Assembly: GCA_016290875.1 (NCBI GenBank)
Contig: JAEEVL010000021.1
Span: 1 to 63,228 of the forward strand
Direction of reading: 5' to 3'
Origin: Ruminococcus sp.
GTDB taxonomy: Bacteria; Bacillota; Clostridia; Oscillospirales; Ruminococcaceae
DNA length: 63,228 nt
The notes under the pieces are model-generated. The model ran no database searches. It saw only the letters and a list, made by a program, of their open reading frames with translations, and had not been told where the DNA came from. The translations under genes and the position numbers were made by a program. Shown here in pieces: positions 9,009-15,399 of this stretch; the first letter of the stretch is position 1, and each line of letters starts with the position of its first letter.

Positions 9009-9102
9009 TATCGGCACTGTGTCGATACACCTCTATTTCGCATATCATATGACGTGCGGATAAACATATCGCACGTTCTTACAAACGAAAGGAGGAACTA
9101 TC

Positions 9103-9354
9103 ATGAAACTTGATCTGTTCGACGATATGAACGGATTTATTCTCCGCGAAAGAGAGAATTCTCTTTCCAACAGCGAGAAATATAAACCTCTCACCGATAC
9201 AGTCTCACGCTTTCCTGCACGAACTCCGCTTGCTATGGCATATGTCCCATTCCAGGAATGGGGAGAAGTCTATGACGACGATGATGCTATAAGCTACGGA
9301 ACGCTCTTCCCTGACCTCAAACTTCCATTCAGCAAAGGAGGTCCTGTGAAATGA
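9103..9354 (+). CDS. cotJA: Spore coat associated protein CotJA
   Basis: 83 codons; ATG preceded by AAAGGAGGAACTATC. The central block AMAYVPFQEWGEVYD is the hallmark of CotJA, a small protein of the inner spore coat that is needed with CotJC for assembly of the CotJ complex. The gene overlaps cotJB by 4 bases (ATGA). Upstream (9052-9076) is an inverted repeat ACGTGCG...CGCACGT that may be a regulatory site; a mother-cell (sigma-E-type) promoter is expected from B. subtilis but could not be placed with confidence. Confidence 0.93.
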   Translation: MKLDLFDDMNGFILRERENSLSNSEKYKPLTDTVSRFPARTPLAMAYVPFQEWGEVYDDDDAISYGTLFPDLKLPFSKGGPVK

Positions 9355-9599
9355 ACGAAAGAGAGATACTACTCAAAAAGATTAGGAAATACGATTTTGC
9401 TCTTAAGGAGCTCAATCTCTATCTTGACACTCACCCATACTGTCGTCGTGCGCTGAGTCTTTTCAAAAACTACAAGAAACTCCGCAGCGACTGCATTAAT
9501 GAGTTCACTTCAAAATACGGGCCGCTCAGACCGGAAGACAACGATGATTATCAGCACTGGAACTGGATCGACGATCTGTGGCCGTGGGAAAGGAGCTAA
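9351..9599 (+). CDS. cotJB: Spore coat protein CotJB
   Basis: 82 codons. The start overlaps the end of cotJA and is preceded by AAAGGAGGTCCTGTGAA. The pattern ALKELNLYLDTHPYCRRAL and the Trp-rich C-terminus WNWIDDLWPWE are typical of CotJB. It is a small coat protein without known enzymatic activity, encoded between cotJA and cotJC as in B. subtilis. Confidence 0.93.
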   Translation: MNEREILLKKIRKYDFALKELNLYLDTHPYCRRALSLFKNYKKLRSDCINEFTSKYGPLRPEDNDDYQHWNWIDDLWPWERS

Positions 9600-9602
9600 G
9601 CT

Positions 9603-9809
9603 ATGTGGCAGTATGAGAAAAAACTTCAGTATCCCATTAACATCAAAACACCGAATGCAAAACTTGCTAAGATAATTGTTTCTCAACTCGGCGGTCCGGA
9701 CGGTGAACTGGCCGCTTCGCTCCGTTATCTCAATCAGCGTTATGCTATGCCATATGCTGAAGTGAAAGGGCTTCTTACTGATATCGGCACCGAGGAATGT
9801 GCTCATTAA
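9603..9809 (+). pseudogene. cotJC: cotJC, N-terminal part, interrupted by the prophage
   Basis: 68 codons. CotJC is a manganese-catalase-like coat protein of about 189 residues in B. subtilis. Visible here are MWQYEKKLQYP, GGPDGELAASLRYLNQR with the metal ligand position Glu35, and LTDIGTEE with Glu65. The frame then enters phage DNA, reads CAH and stops. His68 is restored by chance, but the second half of the four-helix bundle (the ligands in AAEQKA and EIVHFQRF) is missing and is found at 44,976. As integrated, this allele should make no complete CotJC; after exact excision it reads through as a 186-residue protein. Confidence 0.93.
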
Positions 9810-9817
9810 TGATATAT
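9792..9817. other. Left attachment site (cotJC / phage junction)
   Basis: The core GAGGA (9792-9796) ends host cotJC codons. Phage DNA follows and contains the arm AATGATATAT (9808-9817). This arm is the exact reverse complement of ATATATCATT at the right end, so the rejoined attP would carry an inverted repeat around the core, as expected for a large serine integrase. Confidence 0.85.
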
Positions 9818-9829
9818 GTAATAAAATAG

Positions 9830-9856
9830 CCCCTCCGAGGTTATTCCTCAGAGGGG
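9830..9856. terminator. Terminator at the left end of the phage late operon
   Basis: CCCCTCcGAGG TTATT CCTCaGAGGGG hairpin with one central mismatch. Read on the minus strand it is followed by CTATTTTATTAC, which fits termination of the leftward late transcript before it runs antisense into cotJ. The plus exit (ATTCTTATT) is also T-rich. Confidence 0.7.
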
Positions 9857-9882
9857 ATTCTTATTGCACGCTAATTGGTGTA

Positions 9883-9925
9883 TTGGTTGAAGATTGGTTG
9901 AAGATTGGTTGAAGATTGGTTGAAG
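9883..9925. repeat. Tandem repeat, four copies of an 11-mer
   Basis: TTGGTTGAAGA repeated head to tail four times (the last copy ends in G). It lies between the endolysin stop (9927) and the terminal hairpin. A looser two-copy relative (TTGGTAGAAGA, TTGGTAGTAAGA) occurs at 32,951-32,973 in the early region. The repeat has no open frame of its own; function unknown. Confidence 0.9.
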
Positions 9926-9926
9926 T

Positions 9927-10496
9927 TCAACACCAAAGGTCGCTCAGAGCCTTGGCCATCGCAGCTGTGGTCTTCGGGCCGATGATGCCGTCTACAGCTC
10001 CGCAGTCGTATCCGTGAGCGTTGAGCGCTTTCTGCACAGCTTTGATATCCGGTTCTGCTGATTTCTCACCGGGGAACTTAGTACCACGCTGAAATGTCTT
10101 GATGAAGTCATTACCAGTAGTTTCATTTCCAAACCAGTGATCATTGGAATACGGCTCGGAGTCTCTTGTATCAACGTGACAACTGTCCGGAAGCATCAGA
10201 CCGATACCACCGAAGCCTATGCGCTCAGCTACCTCAGCTATGTCCTGAGAAGTATAGTAAGTGCCGTCCTGCTTCTGAACTCTGATGTCTGCTGCGATTC
10301 CGCAGCGGTGAGCGTCTGTCTTCTTCCCGTATGGATTGCTTTCACATCTATAACCAGAATTTACGTAGATTGCCTTAGCGTTCATGTAGCTGTGCATCTT
10401 TTCAAGTCTATCAATGAGTAGCTTGCTCATTGTTATGGACTTTCCGCAGCACTTGCAAGCAAACTCTGAACTATCAAAATGTGTTGAAAGTTTCAT
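9927..10496 (-). CDS. Endolysin: M15-type peptidase with peptidoglycan-binding domain
   Basis: 189 codons, ATG preceded by GAGGAAAAGA. Residues about 1-125 form a Peptidase_M15_3 (D,D- or L-Ala-D-Glu-type) zinc peptidase: YVNSGYRC, then AHRCGIAADI with His and Asp zinc ligands, and CHVD with the last His. Residues about 148-186 (DIKAVQKALNAHGYDCGAVDGIIGPKT) are a peptidoglycan-binding domain of the PG_binding_1 type. It cuts host wall peptide bridges at the end of the lytic cycle. The start overlaps the holin gene by 23 bases, giving a holin-endolysin cassette. Confidence 0.9.
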   Translation of the reverse strand: MKLSTHFDSSEFACKCCGKSITMSKLLIDRLEKMHSYMNAKAIYVNSGYRCESNPYGKKTDAHRCGIAADIRVQKQDGTYYTSQDIAEVAERIGFGGIGLMLPDSCHVDTRDSEPYSNDHWFGNETTGNDFIKTFQRGTKFPGEKSAEPDIKAVQKALNAHGYDCGAVDGIIGPKTTAAMAKALSDLWC

Positions 10497-10713
10497 TCTT
10501 TTCCTCCTTCACCTCCGGCAGGCCTTTGATACTCGTTAGTATAGACAGGATGCCTGCCAGGAGCGATGTGCTAACTATATATATCCAGTCTACATCGGAT
10601 ATAACCTTCGCTGTACCTATGCCGGCGAGCGCTGCCTGAGCAACAGTCTTCGCGGCTCTGATGCCTGCGGCTCTGAGCCATCTCTTACCTCTTCTTGTCA
10701 GTTTCATTTTCAC
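10474..10713 (-). CDS. Phage holin, r1t-like
   Basis: 79 codons, ATG after AAAGGGTGAAA. A basic N-terminus (MKMKLTRRGKRWLRAAG) is followed by two hydrophobic segments (about 20-38 and 42-62) with the DWIYIVSTSLLAGILSILTS pattern and GLPE at the end of the second helix, as in r1t-type holins. It would form membrane holes that release the endolysin. Confidence 0.8.
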   Translation of the reverse strand: MKMKLTRRGKRWLRAAGIRAAKTVAQAALAGIGTAKVISDVDWIYIVSTSLLAGILSILTSIKGLPEVKEEKNETFNTF

Positions 10714-10831
10714 CCTTCTTTCTGCTGCGGATCAGAGCACAGCCGAGAACCGCACCGGCGCCGGCTATAACTCCGAGAACAGACTTAGCTTTTTTTCTCC
10801 AGTATCTTACTATTGTTATTTCCTGTCCCAT
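10685..10831 (-). CDS. Small membrane protein of the lysis cassette
   Basis: 48 codons (MGQEITIVRYWRKKA...). GAGGTGAATTA precedes the ATG, which overlaps the stop of the upstream gene by one base (TAATG), so translation is coupled. There is one glycine/alanine-rich hydrophobic segment (about 17-34) between two very basic ends. It overlaps the holin start by 29 bases. It could be an antiholin, a second holin or a pinholin-like protein; no family is claimed. Confidence 0.7.
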   Translation of the reverse strand: MGQEITIVRYWRKKAKSVLGVIAGAGAVLGCALIRSRKKGENETDKKR

Positions 10832-11097
10832 TAATTCACCTCATTCCCATTTCCGATTACTGCTATATTGGTGCCGCTTTCGTCTTGTTTCACGTTTACT
10901 TCTTCCACATACTCAAACTGGTCGATAAATCGTTGTGTCTTTACTAAGCAGAGTATTAACAGCGTGAAGCATACCACTGCCATACAAACTGCTATGATAG
11001 TTATTACCATTGCTTTGTTGAGGGCCTTATCAAATCTTTTAGCAGCCATCACATACCGCTGCTGCCATTCCTTGCTGCATTCTGCGCACCTATTCAT
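10831..11097 (-). CDS. Single-span membrane protein of the lysis cassette
   Basis: 88 codons. A short hydrophilic N-terminus with two Cys (RCAEC) and a basic stretch is followed by one strong membrane helix (about 30-53) and an outside-type tail rich in Glu, Asn and Gly. Start supported by GAGGTAAAGAACT. Spanin-like or holin-regulator roles are possible by position only. Confidence 0.65.
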   Translation of the reverse strand: MNRCAECSKEWQQRYVMAAKRFDKALNKAMVITIIAVCMAVVCFTLLILCLVKTQRFIDQFEYVEEVNVKQDESGTNIAVIGNGNEVN

Positions 11098-11114
11098 AGT
11101 TCTTTACCTCGCTA

Positions 11115-11339
11115 TCAGAGTATCACAGAGCCTATCACCGTAGCTGCTGTGCCGATAGCCGCAGTCAAAGTCACCCATTGCAGCTTCAGACTGAATTCTT
11201 GTTTTGACTCGATCGATGCCTGGGTAATCGAGATCTCTTTGATCTCTTCCTCTGTACGCTGATGTCTCGTAGCGCAATCGTCTTTCTGAACGTAGCGGCT
11301 ATCGAGATACTCGAGTATCTCTTTGCTGATTGTTTCCAT
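11115..11339 (-). CDS. XhlA-like lysis protein
   Basis: 74 codons, ATG after AGGAGGTAAATC. The layout matches the haemolysin XhlA family of Gram-positive phages: an N-terminal charged helix that should form a coiled coil (about 12-45) and one C-terminal membrane helix (LQWVTLTAAIGTAATVIGSVIL). In PBSX XhlA works with the holin and endolysin in lysis. It lies between the tail fibre genes and the holin. Confidence 0.7.
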   Translation of the reverse strand: METISKEILEYLDSRYVQKDDCATRHQRTEEEIKEISITQASIESKQEFSLKLQWVTLTAAIGTAATVIGSVIL

Positions 11340-11351
11340 GATTTACCTCCT

Positions 11352-12080
11352 TTACATATCGAGTGCGTCTTCGGTGTCTATTGTTGCTGGTGGTACACTT
11401 CTCTGTTGAACTGTACCACCTTCAAGCGCAAGGATGCGCTCATAAAGCTCTTGATATGACGGCCTGAAAGGCTGATGTGCCTGCGAGACCTTCCATGCAG
11501 CTTGCTTGCAGACCATAGGTTTGAATGTTGCTGTCCCCTCGAACGCTGCCATGACTAACATATTTATGTAGATGCTTGAATTCGTCCCTTTGTCAGGAAG
11601 AACAACGCCCTCACCTGTATCAGATACTCGATAATCGTCGCCGCGAAGAGCTCGCAGAGAGTACGTGCTATCTCCACCTCCCTCAGGGCATCCACTTAAT
11701 ACGTAATTACCGTTGCACCAATCATCAATGTATAGCGAACCTGTATCGATTCGCAGGTTACACGACGAATCAACTGTCGATGTTGCTGTTCGTTCGACTG
11801 TTATTGTGAAGTCGCTATTTAACGTATACTCAACGCCGTTTGACGCGTATGTAGATCCGTGGCTGTTATTTGTTCCGATTTCCGAAAACGATATGACATT
11901 CTTCGCTCCTGAGTCAACGAGTTCTGCAAGAGCTGTTCTGTCTTCACCTTCATTTGTCTCATTCGCCTTCATTTGTTCGTCAATTGTCTTCATATTTTCT
12001 GTTATGATCGACATATTGAACTTGTCCGCAGGATCCTCCTGCATTCCTAAATTATAGTTGTCGGTGTATGTTGTCGACAT
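11352..12080 (-). CDS. Tail fibre / baseplate-type protein
   Basis: 242 codons. The N-terminus (YTDNYNLGMQEDPADKFNM, then ITENMKTIDEQM) is the pattern that starts many Firmicute phage fibre or upper-baseplate proteins and probably attaches to the tail tip. The middle (about 60-190) is Gly/Ser/Thr-rich beta-strand material with a carbohydrate-binding look. The C-terminus ends with an HQPFRPSYQELYERILALE helix as in tail-tip proteins. It overlaps the next gene upstream by one base. Host binding is inferred from position. Confidence 0.75.
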   Translation of the reverse strand: MSTTYTDNYNLGMQEDPADKFNMSIITENMKTIDEQMKANETNEGEDRTALAELVDSGAKNVISFSEIGTNNSHGSTYASNGVEYTLNSDFTITVERTATSTVDSSCNLRIDTGSLYIDDWCNGNYVLSGCPEGGGDSTYSLRALRGDDYRVSDTGEGVVLPDKGTNSSIYINMLVMAAFEGTATFKPMVCKQAAWKVSQAHQPFRPSYQELYERILALEGGTVQQRSVPPATIDTEDALDM

Positions 12081-13510
12081 TATTCGCCCTCCAATTCTGC
12101 GATAGTGCGCTTTTCAAGTTCCGAAATAACGAATAGCTCCATCGAACCGATATTACTGCTCATTATTCTCGTATTGCTGTCGTACTGTTCCTGTTGCAGC
12201 GCATTGATAGCCTTGTCTGTTGCCGAGCTTCCTGAGCTGACTGTTTCAGCCATATATGCCTTGCGTGTGATAGCATTCTTGAAGTTACCTATCTGTATTT
12301 CTGCTGTTCGCTGTGCAACAACATCATAGGTTTTCGATATAATCTCCAAGTTAGAGTAGTAGATATCGAGCTCCTTGTGATATACGGTTATCTTGTCGCC
12401 GACCTCGAAGCTGTCAAGCTCCAGGAACTGCTTGTACTTCTCAACCTCGGAAAGATTAGCGAATCTGACTGTTATGTTCACTCGGCTCTGCTTGTGATCG
12501 TCGAAGTATGCCTGAGCATCAGAGTGGAACTGTGCCACATCCTCTGTCTCATACGAGAAATAAGCATATCCATAAATGTGATGCGGTATATCATCGCTCG
12601 GAACATTCGGATTCCTTATCTCGTATGTGTTTCCGAAGTTGTCGGCAGCTTCCAGTATAGTGATTAGCTCGGTGTCGTCTTCCTCGAAGTCTATTTCCGT
12701 AAGGTTATAGCTGTATTCGATGATTCCTGAGCTCCTGCTGTTCTCCATTTCTGAATTGAGCGAGAAGTAGTCATTATCACGGTAGAGTTTTCCGCCCCAT
12801 CTGTTGACGAAGCACTGATCCTCGCCGAGAAGCGCTGCTATCAGATTGACGTTCTCATAGTACGCTGTTGACTTCCGCTGTATATTCGAGCTGTATGTGA
12901 AGTCAAATAACAGCGGTATACCTCCGTACCATCCGTGCGTGAAGAGCCACGCAAGAGCTTCATTGCCTTTCAGCTGTGTCGGGCGGCAGTCCTGGATAAG
13001 ATAACGCTGGAGGTCGTAGAATTTATGCTGAGCTACCGCTACTATGCGATAGTTGCCCTCGCTGTCCATCCTACGTGCTGCCTGCCGGATACGGAATATC
13101 TGAAATGTCAGCTCACCGTGATATATAATCGGGATCTTGACCTGTGCCTGCTTCCTCAGATATGTATACTTCTGATACTTGTCACAGTACGCCTCGAAGG
13201 TCGCCTCATACGTTCCGTTTTCCTCGTGATAAATCTCGCAGGATATCGGCTCGATGATAGCATATCCGTTTCCGTCGAAATCCTTTTCCCTGCTCCCGTA
13301 TACGTGAATAAGCGGACGCGAAGGCTGTATTGTCATCGGAGGCGGTATATACTGCGACAGACCTATCATCAAAGGTACGTAAGGCATTCCGTTGTTGATA
13401 TCAGGATCTATGCGCCACATTGTAAGAGGACTGTCGCCGATGAAAGGCTGTTCAGGTAATGCTATGAATTCATCGTTAGTAAGCTCGCCGTCCTGAATTA
13501 TCCAAGCCAT
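12080..13510 (-). CDS. Tail-associated (Tal-like) tail tip protein
   Basis: 476 codons, ATG after AGGTGAGAGT. Length, position after the Dit-like gene and the GDKITVYHKELDIYYSNLEIIS block fit the phage minor structural / prophage endopeptidase tail family. These proteins form the hub that closes the tail tube. The N-terminal 70 residues are Pro-rich and atypical. No C-terminal peptidase or lysozyme domain follows, so it is probably only structural. Confidence 0.8.
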   Translation of the reverse strand: MAWIIQDGELTNDEFIALPEQPFIGDSPLTMWRIDPDINNGMPYVPLMIGLSQYIPPPMTIQPSRPLIHVYGSREKDFDGNGYAIIEPISCEIYHEENGTYEATFEAYCDKYQKYTYLRKQAQVKIPIIYHGELTFQIFRIRQAARRMDSEGNYRIVAVAQHKFYDLQRYLIQDCRPTQLKGNEALAWLFTHGWYGGIPLLFDFTYSSNIQRKSTAYYENVNLIAALLGEDQCFVNRWGGKLYRDNDYFSLNSEMENSRSSGIIEYSYNLTEIDFEEDDTELITILEAADNFGNTYEIRNPNVPSDDIPHHIYGYAYFSYETEDVAQFHSDAQAYFDDHKQSRVNITVRFANLSEVEKYKQFLELDSFEVGDKITVYHKELDIYYSNLEIISKTYDVVAQRTAEIQIGNFKNAITRKAYMAETVSSGSSATDKAINALQQEQYDSNTRIMSSNIGSMELFVISELEKRTIAELEGE

Positions 13511-13519
13511 ACTCTCACC

Positions 13520-14437
13520 TCATGTCTGAATCGGGAAGCCCTGGGAGCTGAGCCAGTTTGCATCCTTAAGTTGTTCGGTAGTTCCGGGCGTTAGTTTTGA
13601 CGGAATAGTTACGCCTGACGCTACTTTGTCACTGTTAATCATCAGGTGCTGCGGTGTTCCGCTATCCCATACAACTCTGTTTACGTAACAATCGATAATA
13701 CTGTCACCGACAAAATAACTACTACTTATCCTCTGCATCTGTAACCGATTAATTCTGCCTGTCAGATAGCTGTTGTCTAATTGGAGGTATCCGCTGCCCT
13801 GATTACCTGGTATTATTACATTGATAGCGCAACGTTTGTATAGCGCATAGTCTAACATAGCTCCATCAGCCTCCACATTAAAACTACACTGATCAAAATA
13901 TGCATATCTCCCTATCCACGAAAAATACGGAGTATTGTTGCCAATACCCACGACCTTACCCGAAAACCGACATAATCTGAACAAAGTTGTACCGGAAGAG
14001 GGCGAATTCACCGTTCCTATAAAAAATCCGTTGGAAAGCTCTCCGCGGCAATTTATAAAATCAAGACATTGCTTTAGACTAGTGCCGGTCTCAAAGCACT
14101 TATCAGAGCCACGATATGATGCGTTCTTGATAGTTGCGCCTCTGCCGTTGATATGCCCTTTCAGGGTTATTGCACTTTCTATGCCACCCGGATAATAATC
14201 ATTCATATCAAATACAAATGTGTTTTCGTAATATGTTGATATTTCTGATGTTTTCGGGTTTTGAACCACACTACCGTCCTCAAGCAGATAGACCTTGCGA
14301 ACTTTGACTTCTGTGTCGCTGGTAGGAGTTAGTGTGACTGGAAAATCAACATAAACGCTGTCAGAAGTAGTGCAGCTTAACACCTCGGCCCACGTCTCAG
14401 GCTTATAAGGATCCTGTGCTGTTCCTGAACCTGTCAT
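13520..14437 (-). CDS. Tail protein with predicted beta-helix
   Basis: 305 codons. The ATG at 14437 overlaps the stop of the upstream gene (TAATG) and has AGAGGTGG at good distance; an upstream GTG at 14446 is less likely. It begins GSGTAQDPYKPETWAEVLS, a pattern seen in phage side-fibre proteins, continues with Gly/Asn-rich short strands that look like a right-handed parallel beta-helix (about 90-265), and ends KDANWLSSQGFPI, a common tail-protein ending. Beta-helix tail proteins often bind or cut surface polysaccharide; no catalytic residues were identified. Confidence 0.7.
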   Translation of the reverse strand: MTGSGTAQDPYKPETWAEVLSCTTSDSVYVDFPVTLTPTSDTEVKVRKVYLLEDGSVVQNPKTSEISTYYENTFVFDMNDYYPGGIESAITLKGHINGRGATIKNASYRGSDKCFETGTSLKQCLDFINCRGELSNGFFIGTVNSPSSGTTLFRLCRFSGKVVGIGNNTPYFSWIGRYAYFDQCSFNVEADGAMLDYALYKRCAINVIIPGNQGSGYLQLDNSYLTGRINRLQMQRISSSYFVGDSIIDCYVNRVVWDSGTPQHLMINSDKVASGVTIPSKLTPGTTEQLKDANWLSSQGFPIQT

Positions 14438-15399
14438 TATAACCACCTCTCATTGATTGTTACTGTTACTTTGGAAATGTTGTCACCTGAGTATCGCATA
14501 TAGTTCATACCGTCGTGTAGCAACGGCAGGTCAAGCGAGCTGAAATTCATGATATTCACCATCTTGCCCGTCATATCAAGGTAATATATCAGGTATAGCC
14601 CGCAGTCTACATATATCGTGAAGCCGTTCGTGATAACTGCATCCGGTACACCTATTATCAGATCTGCACCGTTGGTATTGATAATGACATTCTGTGCCGG
14701 TGATGTAGGATCCCTGGAAGAAAGCTCCGTATATAGTCTAAGTATCTCCGAAGCGTCGGCAGCGCTGAGAACGCCGTCGTTGTCCATATCGGCAGCCTCA
14801 AACTGCTCCGGTGTGAATGTCGGTGCCTGTCCTGACGATATCCTGACATATTCGTTCATAACAAGAGAAGCATCATCAGCGGTTATTTTCCCGTCGAAGT
14901 CAACGTCGCCCTTGAGTATCGTAGCAGATGCAGGCGTTATCTCAATCGCTATGATAGGTGCTGAATATACGCTCGATGTGTTTTCAACTTCCGTATATCT
15001 CATGCCTGATGCAATTTCTACCTCCGTCGGTTCGACTGCATACGCAAACGGAAAGCAATCAAATGTTATCGGGAGCTCCGCGGTGCTTAGTGCTACGCCC
15101 TGAGGTATAAGTGGTTCAACTCTTGCATTCATATACTCTCCTAATGCAGTTGAAAGTATCAATGTTCCCTCACCAGTTAAGGAGCTGTATATCAGCGGTA
15201 TCTTTGAGCAATCGGAAATAACCGCATTTATCGTTATGCTTTCATTGACATACGTACCGTTAGGGTTCTTGATGATTTCCGGCCTGCCGGGGATGTTAAT
15301 CTCCTCTACCTGCTCCGCCCAGGAGGGACGGAAAGGAGTCTTAGTGATAATCAGACCTAAGTCTCGGCTATCTATGCCGTTGAATATGAAATGGCTCAC
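14437..15399 (-). CDS. Distal tail (Dit-like) protein with an inserted dockerin type I domain
   Basis: 320 codons, GTG start overlapping the tape-measure stop by 4 bases. Residues 1-130 (MSHFIFNGIDSRDLGLIITK, PGRPEI, FDCFPFAYA) are the N-terminal ring-forming part of Dit/Sipho_tail proteins; residues about 232-320 are the C-terminal galectin-like part (GADLIIG, GLYLIYYLD, DGMNYMRYSG). Between them, residues 162-229 are a complete dockerin: GDVDFDGKITADDASLVMNEY and MDNDGVLSAADASEILRLY are two F-hand calcium loops (Asp at 1, 3, 5 and 12) separated by a linker. Without the insert the protein would have about 250 residues, the usual Dit length. It makes the ring at the tail tip, so the dockerin would be displayed in copies around the tip. 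Confidence 0.85.
   Translation of the reverse strand: MSHFIFNGIDSRDLGLIITKTPFRPSWAEQVEEINIPGRPEIIKNPNGTYVNESITINAVISDCSKIPLIYSSLTGEGTLILSTALGEYMNARVEPLIPQGVALSTAELPITFDCFPFAYAVEPTEVEIASGMRYTEVENTSSVYSAPIIAIEITPASATILKGDVDFDGKITADDASLVMNEYVRISSGQAPTFTPEQFEAADMDNDGVLSAADASEILRLYTELSSRDPTSPAQNVIINTNGADLIIGVPDAVITNGFTIYVDCGLYLIYYLDMTGKMVNIMNFSSLDLPLLHDGMNYMRYSGDNISKVTVTINERWL
14713..14916 (-). other. Dockerin type I segment inside the Dit-like gene
   Basis: Codes for residues 162-229 of the Dit-like protein. Each half has the D-x-D-x-D-G-x-[IL]-x-x-x-D loop followed by an amphipathic helix, the duplicated F-hand of dockerins. At the usual recognition positions (10 and 11 of each loop) it has Ala-Asp and Ala-Ala. 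In ruminococci dockerins bind cohesin modules of scaffoldins or cell-wall anchors. Confidence 0.85.

Noticed and set aside
9603..9809. Short CotJC as a sequencing error or simple nonsense mutation
   Set aside because: The missing C-terminal half is present in frame at 44,976, the joints share GAGGA, and a serine integrase gene ends next to the right joint.
9883..9925. CRISPR array
   Set aside because: The 11-base units are directly adjacent with no spacers, and no cas gene is in the window.
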